64,000 bases of DNA from Prorocentrum cordatum (GCA_963575745.1 CAUYUJ010019370.1:42001-106000); one strand, 5' to 3'. Shown: positions 31,896-42,220, counted from the stretch's first letter. Translations and numbers: made by a program. Notes: generated by a model from the sequence alone, not told the origin.

Positions 31896-32515
31896 TGAGC
31901 AGGGTTCGCTGTCGGTGTCGTCGCGGGCGTTGTCCAATTGAAACACAGCGTCGCCTGCCCAACAGCGGCCGTTGTCGGTATTGGACAGCATTTGGTGTTG
32001 GGCGTCCACCTGTTTTTTCTGTACCCAGGTTGGGCGTTCCAATCATGGGGCGCTCCAGCAAGGCAAGGGCTTCATTTTGAGATGACTGGAATCTCTTCCC
32101 CGGCGGGAGGCGGCGGAAAAGCGTCGGAAGGGCGGCGGAAGTGCAACGAGGCCGCCTCCGCTGGCGGAAGCCAATGGAAGCTCGGCAGAGATGACATCAT
32201 GGGGGGGCTTAAGGTTTCTGGAGCCCGCCACATGTGAGCCCTACCCGCGCAGGTCGAACTTCAGAAGAACCGGCTGGGGTCCAGAAATTGAAGGATGTCT
32301 GCAGGTGATCTCGGTACGGTCGGAATGGGTGTGGAGAGAACGGGTGCGAAGACCGGCAGCAGTCCCCGACCATTTTGCACAGGATTCGCTGTCGGTGCCA
32401 CCGTGGGCGCTGTCCGCTTGAGACAAAGAGCTGCCTGCCCAACAGCGGCAACCGTGGGTGTTGGACAACAGTTGCGGTCGGGCATCGCACCAGGTGTTGT
32501 CTGCACCCTTGCCGC
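31896..32515 (+). repeat. Direct repeat pair, ~490 bp apart
   Basis: 31896-32030 and 32385-32515 share TTCGCTGTCGGTG, CTGCCCAACAGCGGC and a GGTGTTGG-type end. Both stay open and encode similar peptides (ACPTAAVVGIGQ and ACPTAATVGVGQ), so the duplicated piece may derive from coding DNA. Confidence 0.7.
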
Positions 32516-32786
32516 CCTGTCTTTCCTTTCCCCGCTCCTGACACGCTGGCCAATTCGCTTCTCGGTGCCCCCGTTTAGCTCTAACGCTGGTGCAGCCAAC
32601 TCTGCCTCGCCGCCGACGGAAAACAAGTTTTCAGCTCCCGTGTCGGGCGTTCCATCAAGTGAGAGCCTCAGCGGGTGATACAGAAAACGCGCATCGAACA
32701 AGACATCGGCAGGCCAGCAGGTGCCCCACGGAAGTCTCCGATCCCCTGTTGGCTCCGGGGGTCCACCCAAGCGCTCAGTAGCAAAC
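32516..32786. other. No gene recognised
   Basis: No supported feature. Confidence 0.3.
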
Positions 32787-33010
32787 TATGGTAGCCTTGT
32801 GTACCCTTGAAGTTCTGTATTTCGTATCGATTAGCGTCGGTTAGCGTCTGGGAGTCGATGAGATAGCGCCGATTTAACATCGGCAAGCGCCGATTAGCCT
32901 CGATCTAGCGTCGATCAGCGTCGATGCAGCGCCGACTCGCGTCGATTCGCAAGAGCCGTCAAGATGATACGGGAGGCTCATGAGTAGCCACCGAAGAAGG
33001 GTTGGGGCAC
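32787..33010 (+). repeat. AGCGTCGATT minisatellite element, copy B
   Basis: Homologue of 16641-16900: AGCCTTGTGTACC at the left, AGCGTCGATY units in the middle, GATTCGCAAGAGCC and ACGGGAGG at the right. Confidence 0.8.
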
Positions 33011-33325
33011 GCTGGGGTCCTCAAGAGTTGATGGAGCATGTGCCCCAAAAGATCTCACGAATAATAATACGGCATAAATATAGATTCGTTCGGAGGTCCG
33101 CGCGGTTCATGTTTAAGTCATGTGTTGTTCCTCTGTTGTAGCACGATGTATGGTCGAATGTGCCTACTGCGCGCCAGCGACGATTGGGCCGCTAGGGGTA
33201 GGGCCCGACAGCGGCCGCATCGGGGCGGTCAGGGCGCAAGCGAGGAGAGCCTTGGCGCTCGTGCTCGCGTGCGCGATCGGCGGCAGCGCGGCAGCGCGGC
33301 AGCGAAAGCGGCAGCGGGCGGCAGT
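33011..33325. other. No gene recognised
   Basis: No supported feature. Confidence 0.3.
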
Positions 33326-33540
33326 GATTATGATCACGCTATTGATGATGTTGATGATGATTCTAGTGGTTTCGGTGATGATGATAATGATGATGAGGAT
33401 GATGATGGTGAACATTATTGTAGTGGCCTCCGGCCAGTGCCGCCGATCCGGGGCGATTCCGCTACTGTCGGGGGCAGCCCAGCGCGTTTCTGTTCCTCCT
33501 CCTCTTCCTCCTCCTCCTCCTCATCCTCTTCCCTCGTCAC
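33326..33540 (+). repeat. (GAT)n and (TCC)n patches
   Basis: Degenerate (GAT)n at 33330-33420 and (TCC)n at 33490-33532. Confidence 0.8.
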
Positions 33541-33985
33541 CGTAATCTTTTCCTTCCTGGTAGTCCTCGTCCCCATCTTGTTCCTCCCTCCATGGGTGCC
33601 CAGGGGGAGACGGTTCAAAAAAGGGACAGGAGTTATGGTTTTTTTCCAAAACGATTTGAAACAAAAACAGGACGCAGGATAGAGGACAGCAGGAGACGCT
33701 CTCCCCCGCATAGCGAGCGCCCCTCGCATAGCGAGCCTCCCCCGGTCTCGATTCCTCTCCGGTCGCGCCCCCCGCCCCTTGGTCGCGACTCCCATCCTCT
33801 TTCAGTGGCGATCCTCCCTGGTCGGGAACTCCCCAGTCGCGACCCTCCCTGGGGCCGGCCTGGGGCTCCACCCGAGGCCCGGGGAGAGGCCCTGGGCAGA
33901 GGACGCAGCCGCCAGCGTGGCGGCATGGCGGCGCCGTGGTTGTGTGATGCCGTCTGGTCGCCGCGCATGGGCGTCGGGGCATTGT
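33541..33985. other. No gene recognised
   Basis: GC-rich, with repeated GCATAGCGAGC at 33707-33740. Confidence 0.35.
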
Positions 33986-34480
33986 AGGGCCCCCTCCCCC
34001 CACGTCAGCCCGCGTCAGCCCCACCCTTCCCGTCGCCAGAGCGAAGCTCGCCCCTCCCCCCCCTCCCCCTCCAGAGCCCCTTCCCCCCCCCCGAGCACCC
34101 CCTTCCCCCGAGCACCGAGTCAGCCCACGTCAGTCCGCGTCAGCACCCCCTCCCCCCTTCCCCTCCCCCTCCCCCCGAGCAGTCCCCCTTCCCCCCCCGA
34201 GCGCCCCCGCCTCCCCGAGCACCGAAACGCGTCAGATCACGTCAGCCCACGTCAGCCTGCGTAGAACCCCCCCCCCCTCGCCAGAGCGAAGCCCCCTCCC
34301 CACCCCCAGCACTTTCCCCCCGAGCACCGAAACGCGTCCCCCCCCCCTCGCCAGAGCGAAGCCCCCCCCCTCCCCCTTCCCCGGAGCACCCCCTCCCCGA
34401 GCACCGAAACGCGTCAGCCCACGTCAGCCCACGTCAGCCCGCGTCAGCCCCACACCCCCCTCGCCAGAGCGAAGCTCGAG
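33986..34480 (+). repeat. C-rich interleaved minisatellites
   Basis: Two words alternate in a C-rich background: TCGCCAGAGCGAAGC (four copies, near 34034, 34279, 34348 and 34452) and GAGCACCGAAACGCGTC (about three copies). CACGTCAGCCC spacers recur. Confidence 0.85.
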
Positions 34481-34503
34481 CAAACTCAAGCCCGCGCTCT
34501 CAG

Positions 34504-34531
34504 AAACTCACACGCCGGATCGGCGGATTTC
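34504..34531. repeat. Hairpin end motif
   Basis: ACTCACACGCCGGATCGGCG followed by GATTT: the same hairpin-plus-GATTT layout that ends arrays A and B (12327, 15745), and more loosely 61608-61634. Confidence 0.6.
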
Positions 34532-34781
34532 GATGATGATGATGATGGTGCTTATGATGCTGCTGATGATGATGATGATGATGATGGTGGTGGTGATGAT
34601 GATGATGATGATGATGACGATGCTGATGATGCTGATGCTGATGCTGATGCTGATGCTGATGCTGATGCTGCTGCTGCTGCTGATGATGATGATGATGGTG
34701 ATGCTGATTATGCTGATGATGCTGATGATGCCGATGATGATGCTGATGATGATGATGATGCTGATGATGATGATGCTGATG
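34532..34781 (+). repeat. (GAT)n microsatellite, left part
   Basis: TGATGA-type repeat with GCT variants, interrupted by the TIR element at 34782. Confidence 0.95.
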
Positions 34782-35395
34782 ATTCGGGTCGCTTGTGATG
34801 GGGGGTCACGCAAATGTGCAAAAAGGGTGTTTTTGTTGCACGTTGAAGGGGCCCTGTGTTGCACTGCATGTTTTTGTAAGTCCTCGGCGCCGCCATCTGG
34901 CCCGCCTTCTGCTGCGTGGTCAACGCCGCGGTGAGTTCTATGTGGGCCGCAGAGAGCTCTTCTCTGACCGGCCCCAACCTGAGGGGTTACGTTGCGGCAC
35001 GAGGGCCGCGCGCGCGGTCGCTGCGCGCAGAAAAAAGTGGATGCACTTTTTCGGTTTCGGTCACTTCGTGCAATGCAGCATTGGGCCCCTTAGGACATCT
35101 TCGAGCCACTTTTTGACCCGCTGGGGCAGTTAGGGGGCAGTTCTGGGACACTCTCATGCATTGCAACCCGTTTCGCGCATCCAGATGTCTGACCAGGTGG
35201 CCTTCGTGCGGTGCGCAGACCGCAACTCTCTGGCGACATAGCAGTTGCGCCTCGGGCTTAGGAGAGCCACCGTCAGATGCGGGCATACCGAGCGTCGCAC
35301 ACATTGCGAGCAGGGCCTCCGTTTCCGATTCTTCCGTTCGGGATACGTGCGCAGACCTCCCATTTGCGTGACCCCCCATCACCGGCGACCCGAAT
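34782..35395. mobile_element. 614-bp TIR element inserted in (GAT)n
   Basis: 35-bp terminal inverted repeats. The left end starts ATTCGGGTCGC and continues TGATGGGGGGTCACGCAAAT. The right end reads CATTTGCGTGACCCCCCATC and finishes GCGACCCGAAT. Both ends abut GATGAT, so the target was a GAT microsatellite. No transposase frame is seen inside, so it is a non-autonomous DNA transposon. Superfamily unknown because the repeat target hides the duplication length. Confidence 0.8.
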
Positions 35396-35425
35396 GATGA
35401 TGATGACGATGCTGATGACGATGAC

Positions 35426-35468
<43 letters not shown>

Positions 35469-35550
35469 CTGATGATGACGATGCTGATGACGATGATGAC
35501 GATGTTGTTGTTGTTGATGACGATGATGATGATGATGATGATGATGATGC

Positions 35551-35615
<65 letters not shown>

Positions 35616-35616
35616 G
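35396..35616 (+). repeat. (GAT)n microsatellite, right part
   Basis: Continuation of the GAT tract, with GAC and GTT variants. Confidence 0.95.
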
Positions 35617-35659
35617 CAGCACCTGGCAGCATCAGCGGCGCCAGCAGGGGCAGCAAGCA

Positions 35660-35835
35660 GACATGCGATGCCCCCTGCAGTCCCGACCCATTCCCCAGGC
35701 GCGCTGTCTCATCCCGGGTGCGTAGTTTTTGGGAGCGGCCCCGAGGCCCGGCGAGGCCCCCCTGAAGGTTGAAGGTTGCCGTACATCTCCCGTCGTGCAG
35801 TCCACGACCCGAGCATGTCTGGGCAGGGAGTCGGA
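35660..35835 (+). repeat. Dispersed repeat family D, copy
   Basis: CCCGACCCATTCCCCAGG, CATCCCGGGTGCGTAGTTTT, ACATCTCCCGTCGTGC and GACCCGAGCATGTCTGGGC in family order. Confidence 0.65.
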
Positions 35836-35839
35836 GTAG

Positions 35840-36235
35840 CAGGATGTGGTAAGATGATGCGGTCCAAGATGCCCAAGAACTCCAGGATCTCGACAATTTC
35901 CAAATATTTCACACGGGCTGCAGAAGCGGGACCCGCGAGAGGCCCTGGCAATCATGGGATGCATCCTGAGCGAACCCCATCATAACATCGTGGACTCGTC
36001 CTACAAGCCTCGTCAATAATTATCAGAAGACTTCTGGATTCGGTGATTGTGGGGTCAGCGCTACTCCAGTGCTGACGGATGCCTATTGATTCGGACACGG
36101 TGTTGTCAAAAAACCGACCCGCCCTCTCAGCATTGAAGAACGCGCTTTCTGACAAGTGCCCGAAAGCATCGTGCTCGAGGATTTCAACTTCCATTTCTGG
36201 ATATTTTTGACGAGGCTTGTGGGGAGCGGCAGCGC
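35840..36235 (-). pseudogene. Possible minus-strand RT remnant
   Basis: On the minus strand one frame reads EVEILEHDAFGHLSESAFFN with AERAGRFFDN, and about 55 residues on CYDGVRSGCIP before a stop. The first piece could be a diverged motif A region and GVRSGC resembles the GVxQGC motif B of non-LTR RTs. No catalytic DD motif is seen downstream. Tentative. Confidence 0.25.
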
Positions 36236-36480
36236 CCGTGGCAGAGGCGGGGGGGGGGCAGGCGGCGGCGATGGCGGCGGGCGCGGGAGGGCGCAGTGGT
36301 GGCGCAGGCCGGTTGCGAGCATCAGCAGCGTCGGCGACGGCGGCAGCGGTGGCGGCGGCGACGGCGGCGGCGGCGATGGCGGCGGCGCAGGCGCGAGTGG
36401 AAGGAGGGCGCAGCGGCGGCCGCTGCCGAGAGCGCAGGGCAGCTCGAGGCCTGGTCGCGGGGCCCTCCCCCCAGGGCAGG
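36236..36480. repeat. GGC-rich degenerate triplet tract
   Basis: GGCGGC/GGCGAC triplets at 36240-36420. No gene supported. Confidence 0.6.
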
Positions 36481-36501
36481 AAAGGTCACCCTGACCCCCC
36501 A

Positions 36502-36557
36502 GTAGTGGCGCTTACCAGCCTGTCCCGCGCGCTTACAGAACACCGCAGAAGGTGTAC

Positions 36558-36622
<65 letters not shown>

Positions 36623-36680
36623 TCGTCGTCGTCGTCGCCGTGATCGTCGTCGTCGTCGTCGTCACCGTCGTCGTCATCGT

Positions 36681-36712
<32 letters not shown>

Positions 36713-37023
36713 TGAGCGTCCCGGAGGGCAGAGTTCATTTCGAAATGATCGATCCGATTTCACGTCCATTTTGGCCTGCCCGATCCAATGCGATTCCGAT
36801 ATGCCGACGATGCGATGCGGCCCGATGTTTGCATGGCGCTGTTGTGAGTCCTGGCGCAGCCGATCGACTCGATTTCGATTCCGTGCCGATGCAGCCCGAT
36901 CTGATACACGTGTTCCATTCGGTCCGATTTACTGATTCGATGCTGACTGATCCTGCGCAGCGGAGGACGAATCACCCCGCCCCCTTTATGAGTGGCGCTT
37001 GCCAACCTGTCCGTTACAGAACG
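36502..37023. repeat. GTC tract and GATCCGAT element between direct repeats
   Basis: A block AGTGGCGCTTRCCARCCTGTC, then TTACAGAAC, occurs at 36502 and 36990. Between them lie (GTC)n at 36555-36715 and a GATCCGATTYCGATGCCGAT-rich stretch (36740-36960), homologous to 46915-47115. Confidence 0.65.
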
Positions 37024-37245
37024 TCGTCGTCCTCCTCCTCTTCCTCCTCCTTTTTCTCCTCCTCCACCTCCCTCCCCTTCCTTGGCCTCTGTCTTCTGTT
37101 CCTCCTGCTGGTTCGACTCCTCGTTCCTCCGCCTCCTGTTCCTCCCTCCTCCTGCCAATGCCCCAATCCTCGACCCTCCTCCGTTTCCTCGTTCTCTTCC
37201 TCCTCCTCTTCCTCCTCCTCCTACTCCTCCTAGCGTCAGCCTCTC
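37024..37245 (+). repeat. TCC-rich degenerate tract
   Basis: (TCC)n-type sequence directly upstream of the hypothetical gene. Confidence 0.8.
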
Positions 37246-37312
37246 TGGTCCAGGCTGGGGGGTCCTGGGCTTGCCGCAGCTAACTTCAGAGGGGCGTGTT
37301 GCGGCGGGCATG

Positions 37313-37882
37313 GCATGGCGCGCCTCAGTGCCTTGGAGGCAGGAGGCGATGAGCAAGACGCACAGCCCTTCTGCAACAGGGCGTGGCGAGATGCTCGACC
37401 TGGTGGAGACGGTGGTCAGCGCGGCGGTCTCGGCGGCAGTACGCTCTGCCACGCCGCACAAGGCACGGCCGCAGCCAAGGCCTTCAGTCAGACCGACCGC
37501 AGCGCCGTTGCAGGCCATCATGGACGGCAAGGTGGACGAGGAGGAGGTCCCGTCTCCGCCGCCAGGGGTCTGGTCCTGCCAGGACGTCAAGGAGGAGGAC
37601 AAGGTCACGAGGAGCACGCGCTGGACTCGCTCGACGCGTCCGGTGACGATCCTGCGTTCGCGCTCCCGCTCGCCAAGGGCGTCGACGGCGGCTTCGGCGT
37701 CGACGGGCCCTTCCTGGCCGAGCTCGGCACCGACGCCCGAGGTGTGGCCTGGCACGACGCCCAAGCACGCCTCGCCCGCGGCGGTGGAGACCCACTCCCA
37801 GAAGAAGGAGAAGAAGGACGAGCAGGAGAAGAGGGGCAAGAAGCGCAAGGGGAGGTCTCGCTCGGCCAGGGTGGTCGACTGA
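37313..37882 (+). CDS. Hypothetical protein, N-terminal part (frame A)
   Basis: Reads from ATG at 37313 (others at 37349 and 37391) to TGA at 37880-37882. Codon third positions are nearly all G or C, stronger than in the overlapping frame. Features: MLDLVETVVSAAVSAAV, a Pro/Ser-rich middle, and a basic Lys/Arg C-terminus (QKKEKKDEQEKRGKKRKGRS), which could be a nuclear or nucleic-acid-binding tail. The GC3 signal then continues in another frame at 37888, so this is probably one protein split by a frameshift or missed splice. No family recognised. Confidence 0.45.
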   Translation, partial: AWRASVPWRQEAMSKTHSPSATGRGEMLDLVETVVSAAVSAAVRSATPHKARPQPRPSVRPTAAPLQAIMDGKVDEEEVPSPPPGVWSCQDVKEEDKVTRSTRWTRSTRPVTILRSRSRSPRASTAASASTGPSWPSSAPTPEVWPGTTPKHASPAAVETHSQKKEKKDEQEKRGKKRKGRSRSARVVD

Positions 37883-37887
37883 GCAGG

Positions 37888-38631
37888 GCCTCCTACTACG
37901 ACCTGGACCCCAAGGAGAAGGACCGCCTCCACGGGCTCAAGGTGGAGAGCGGCGACGAGCTCCTGGACTGGTACGACGACGTGGGGATCGCGGGCAAGCA
38001 GTACGCATCTTCGGCAGCTGGGTTCATGGACGGCATGGGCGCCGTGGGACACGAGCTTGCGGAGGTGCCGCCGTTCCCGTCCCTCGGCGTGCTGGGCAAC
38101 TTCGAGGTGGACGTCGGCAGTCGCGAGCTGGTGGCAAGCCAGATGGACTACGAGGGCGTCACGGACAACTTCAAGGTGGTGGACGTCGAGAGTCGCGTGC
38201 TGGTGGCAAGCCAGGTGGACATCGAAGGCGTCGCGGGCAACTTCAAGGTGGACGTCGAGAGTCGGGCGCCGGTGTCAAGCGTAGACCTCGACGGAGAGCG
38301 AGAGCAAGGTGGTCTTCCAGAGTGGGTTCGCCAGCTCAACGAGGGCATCTTCGAGAAGCAGGAGCAGGTGGTGGCCGCCCGCCGCCTCGGCGTCGACGTG
38401 GTCACGGCTGTGCTCCCCGCGAAGGGCCAGGTCGTGAAGGCCGAGTGCGGCGAGAACAGCGGCGAGGTGGAGGTCGGTCGCAAGTCGCGGAAGGAGCAGG
38501 TCCTGGAGGTCATCATGGGCCTGATCCTGCACTTCAAGGATGAGGACCTCCACTACGCGGGCGAGCTCATCGAGCTCTACGACGGGCTGATGCTCGACGT
38601 CGAGGGCTCCCAGCGGGACCAGGAGGCCTGA
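37888..38631 (+). CDS. Hypothetical protein, C-terminal part (frame B)
   Basis: The frame is open from well upstream, but only from about 37888 does it carry the high-GC3 signature. It begins SYYDLDPKEKDRLHGLKVES. Near the middle are three diverged ~26-residue repeats around SRELVASQMDYEGV, SRVLVASQVDIEGV and SRAPVSSVDLDG. The end reads FKDEDLHYAGELIELYDGLM and stops at 38629-38631. It is acidic and soluble-looking, with no transmembrane segment. A real gene is likely but the function is unknown. Confidence 0.5.
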   Translation, partial: ASYYDLDPKEKDRLHGLKVESGDELLDWYDDVGIAGKQYASSAAGFMDGMGAVGHELAEVPPFPSLGVLGNFEVDVGSRELVASQMDYEGVTDNFKVVDVESRVLVASQVDIEGVAGNFKVDVESRAPVSSVDLDGEREQGGLPEWVRQLNEGIFEKQEQVVAARRLGVDVVTAVLPAKGQVVKAECGENSGEVEVGRKSRKEQVLEVIMGLILHFKDEDLHYAGELIELYDGLMLDVEGSQRDQEA

Positions 38632-39004
38632 GGAGGTTCGGGGGGGGGGGGGGGTCTGCGACCTCGGCAGGGTGGGGGCCCCGTCGTGTTGTGGTCGGCT
38701 CCTGTGGGCTCTGGGTCCTGGCTGGGGCCGTGGGTGGGGGTTCCTGGGTGGGGCCCCCGTCCGCTGCCGACTGGTCGTGGACCCCCTCCGTCGGCGGCGG
38801 CGGCCGCCGTGGATCGCTCGGGCAATTCGGGCCTCAGTGGCCTGAGCGGGTTCCTTCGGGAACCCGAGGTAGTCTCCAGTCTCCAGCTTCCTCCTAAGCG
38901 TCGGCTCTGCTGGGCTGACTGCACTTTCCTACACCGTACCCCAATTTAGCCCACACTGCTACCTCTTCGGCGCTCGTTCAGTCGAGGCAGCGCGTCTCTC
39001 TTGG
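38632..39004. other. 3' flank, G run at 38640-38654
   Basis: GC-rich sequence after the hypothetical gene. No polyadenylation signal or further exon recognised. Confidence 0.35.
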
Positions 39005-39064
39005 TGTTTCACTTGCATGAGTTGAGGGCCCACAGGGGCAAGTGCAGCCTCGGCCATCCGAGCA

Positions 39065-39532
39065 ATGACTACGGCTCTGGAGAAGGTCAAGCACACATTG
39101 AGTATCTTGCAGTTCAATCCGATGTACGCCAGCACCTCCGATCGACTGCAGGACGTCGCCGGCTTATCGCAGAACGCGGATTTTACGTGTCTCAAGTCAA
39201 CTGGAGTGCATCGTTGTGTACCAGCTGGAGTTGCCGCATGGCGCAGGGTAGGCACAAGGTGGTGTCTCGACGCTGGGTGGTCTCGATCGCCGCACAGCAA
39301 TAAGTCGTGTGGTGGTGCTCTCTTCCTCGGCCCGCACATCAAGCGCAGCTCGGTCGTGTAGACTTGGGCATCATCTATTCCTGGTCGAGGTGTGGGCCTG
39401 CGTGCACGGTGCAAGCATTATGATATCGCTGTGGTTTCACTATGCTTCCCACCGCTCCCCGCCAAGGTGGGGCACTTCCAGGTTTATTATCAGACTTGTC
39501 TTTCACCACAGTGGAACTTGTCAGGGTCGTAA
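39065..39532 (+). pseudogene. Non-LTR retrotransposon endonuclease fragment
   Basis: Frame 1 (39065-39361) reads KHTLSILQFNPMYASTSDRL, DVAGLSQNADFTCLKSTGV and SPHSNKSCGGALFLGPHIKR. Frame 2 (39383-39532) continues RGVGLRARCKHYDIAVVSLC with FPPLP. The LxxLQFN start, the L/Q-x-T-G helix, the SNKxxGxAxxL block and the YD-x-FPP strand are the ordered landmarks of retroelement AP-like endonuclease domains. Ended by (TCC)n/(GAC)n DNA, so 5'-end debris. The Asp/His catalytic end of the domain is missing. Confidence 0.6.
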
Positions 39533-39554
39533 GCGTTCCAGTCCTGCCCAGGTC

Positions 39555-39755
39555 TCATATTCCTCCTTCTCCTCCTCCTCCTCCTCCAGCGGCGGCGACG
39601 ACGGCGGCGACGGTGGCGAGTGCGACGACGACGGCGACGATGCTGAACACGACGACGGTGGCGTCGACGACATACGACGACGACAACGTCGACGGCCGCG
39701 ACGACGATGCCGACGATGACGATGCCGAAAACGACGACGCGGACGATAAGGTCGC
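39555..39755 (+). repeat. (TCC)n then (GAC)n tract
   Basis: (TCC)n at 39560-39588 switches to GAC/GGC triplets to 39750. Confidence 0.85.
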
Positions 39756-40203
39756 CGCTTCTTTCTTGTTTTTTTCTGATCGGCGGAAGCGCCCGCCCTT
39801 CTCTCACCCCAAAAGAGTGGTTCGGGGCTGATTTGGGCACCTGCTTCAATCAATTGGACGAAGCACGGGGGCCGCGCCCCCTCTCTTTTGCAGACTCGAA
39901 ACGCTGACGTGCGCAATCGTTCGTCCTTTTCCTTTTGTGCCTCCTGCAAAAACAGCGACAAGGCTCCATGGCGCTGGAAGCGGTTAGGCTCGCGATGCCC
40001 GATGATCAGGGTTTCAGTGTTGTTTCCGGAGGCTTGCGTTGCATCAAATAAATAGAACAAAGGCATCCTGACTCTTGGCCGCGCGTTTTGTTGTTCAGCG
40101 CGTTCTTACCCGAACCCTATGTTTCAGTGGGTAGTTTGACCGGATCCGAACTTCTAGGCGCTTCGCGGAACCCCACCAGTCCATCCAGGAACGACGCCCA
40201 GGC
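39756..40203. other. No gene recognised
   Basis: Mixed sequence. Confidence 0.35.
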
Positions 40204-40306
40204 GAGTTGAGGAGGAGGAAGACGAGGGGGAGGAGGAGGAGGAGGAGGAGGAGGAGGAGGAGGAGGAGGAGGAGGAGGAGGAGGAGGAGGAGGAGGAGGA
40301 GGAGGG
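40204..40306 (+). repeat. (GGA)n microsatellite
   Basis: About 30 GGA units. Confidence 0.95.
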
Positions 40307-40339
40307 AAAGCAGAAAGGCCAGAGGCCTCTCGGATGCTT

Positions 40340-40790
40340 CTCGGATTCTCTTCCGATGTTTCTTGAAAACTTCTTGGGGTCTTTTTGCGGCGTCTTGGGG
40401 GCCTCTTGGCGGTCCCTTGGACCTCTTGGAACGTCTTGGGTGCCTCGGGGGGGCCTCGGGGGGCCTCTCAGGGGGTCTCTTTGGAACCCCTTGGGGACCT
40501 CCCGGGGGCCTCTTGGGTCCTCCTGGGAGCCTCTCGGTGCCCTTTTGGGGCACTGTTGGGGGCCTTGGGGGCCATCTTTGGGCCATCTTGGAGGAGATCG
40601 ATCCAAGAAGGGGGATATCCCTAACTAGCCTCACTCTTCTAGAGCCCCTGGGATCGCCTCTTGGACCCCATCTTGAAGCGCCCTTTGAGCGCTCTTGGGC
40701 GCTAATTGGCTGTCTTGGGACCCTCTCGGGCTCCGCTTGGGGCTTCTTGGAATTATCTTGAGGCCTCGGAGGGCCGTCGAAAGCGAAAAT
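40340..40790 (+). repeat. GGCCTCTTGGG-type repeat (family C)
   Basis: Same GTCTTGGGGGCCTCTTGG words as arrays A and B, but no ~427-bp periodicity; a single dispersed unit followed directly by family E. Confidence 0.75.
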
Positions 40791-41018
40791 CTGAAATTGG
40801 AACATATACATTATCAGTGGCGGGTTGTTTTTTCAATCCCACGACTTTTAAGGGTCGGGGACGACGTCGGGGTGGTGTGGTGTATACTTTTCCCCCGTTT
40901 TCCAATGGAGACAACGAAGCATTTATACACCAGGATCCCGTATACACCAGGATTCGCGTTCCTGTGCGAATTTCAGCGCAGGGTCGGGAAACGAGTCGGT
41001 GTATAGAGTGCGTTTCCC
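40791..41018 (+). repeat. Dispersed repeat family E, copy 2
   Basis: Homologous to 28531-28760. It lies directly after a family C unit, which may mark the 3' part of a larger element. Confidence 0.85.
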
Positions 41019-41240
41019 TAGTCAAGACGAGACGGCAACCAACATGGATTTTCGATAGGTGTTGAAGGGTTCTGGCTTCTTGGTGGCCTTTCTCAGGAGG
41101 TTCCGTGGGCACTTGGAGTCGTCTTGGGGGCGGTCTTAATGCCTCTTGGATGATCATGTCGGAAGCCGTTTTGAGCTACCTTGAAGCATCTGTGAGTCAG
41201 CTTCTGATTTCTGAGGCCCTCATCTCCTGGCCAACAAGAC
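41019..41240. other. No gene recognised
   Basis: Family C-like words at 41070-41140 only. Confidence 0.35.
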
Positions 41241-41830
41241 GCGGGCCGTCTCGCTCACTCCCACCCGCCCTCCCAACACAAACGTAGCACCCGATCATCC
41301 TGGTCAAAGACCAATGCAAAGTGGTCGTGGGGCGCCCGCGCATTCCCCATATTTGGAGGCAACGTGTATTCTGTAGTATCATAAATCTGACGGGGATGGT
41401 TGGCTTGCGTGCCGCCGTCCCCGACAAAACTCATTGCAAAGTGATCGCGGGGCGACCGTGCTGGCTCCAGACCTGGATGAACAATGTGTGTTGCATTGTT
41501 TTTTTGACAGGGGTGGCTGGCCTGCGCGCAGCCGATCTTGACAACACACAATGCAAAGTGGTGGCAGTGCGCCCGCGCTGGCTCCAGCCTTGGAAGCAAC
41601 ATGTATGTTGTACAGTTTTGGTTGACAGGGATGGTGTGGGTGGGGGTGGGGGGCATGGGTTCGGGCTGGCTGTCGGTCGTGTGTGGAAGGGTGTGTGTTC
41701 TTTAATAGGGCACAGTGGTAAACCCCACCCTGAAAAAAAAGGGGGTTGGAATAGGATACCCGCTATATCACTCACGCCCAGGTGGTTGGCGGGATCCCTG
41801 CTTGATTCAGTCAGATTGAGTTAGCACGGG
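41241..41830 (+). repeat. Family G element, single copy
   Basis: Begins GCCGTCTCGCTCACTCCCAC, as do the tandem units at 57715-60980. It contains three ~120-bp subrepeats with CAATGCAAAGTG and a GACAGGGATGGT end. Confidence 0.75.
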
Positions 41831-41937
41831 TCTGGAGCCCGACCCCCCCCCCCACTCCCTTCTCCTTCGGTCGGATGCCATAAGTCAGACCGAAAGAACG
41901 TTCACAACGGTGACGGCGACGACACGGACGACGGCGC

Positions 41938-41976
<39 letters not shown>

Positions 41977-42220
41977 AGACGACGACGACGACGAAGCTTG
42001 CGGCGACGACGACGACTACGACGACGACGACGAGGGCGGTCGAAAGGCTGGAGGCGGCCCCGCGGCGGCGGCGCGGGTTCCGCTTGGCAGCCCTGGGCGC
42101 CGCGTGGTGATTGGGAGTTGGGGAGGAGGAGAAGGAGGAGGAGGAGGAGGAGGAGGAGGAGGAGGAGGAGGAGGTGGAGGAGGAGGACGAGGCGGACGAT
42201 GAGGACGAGGAGGAAGAACA
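41831..42220 (+). repeat. (GAC)n then (GGA)n tracts
   Basis: (GAC)n at 41905-42035, GC-rich spacer, (GGA)n at 42120-42190. Confidence 0.9.
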
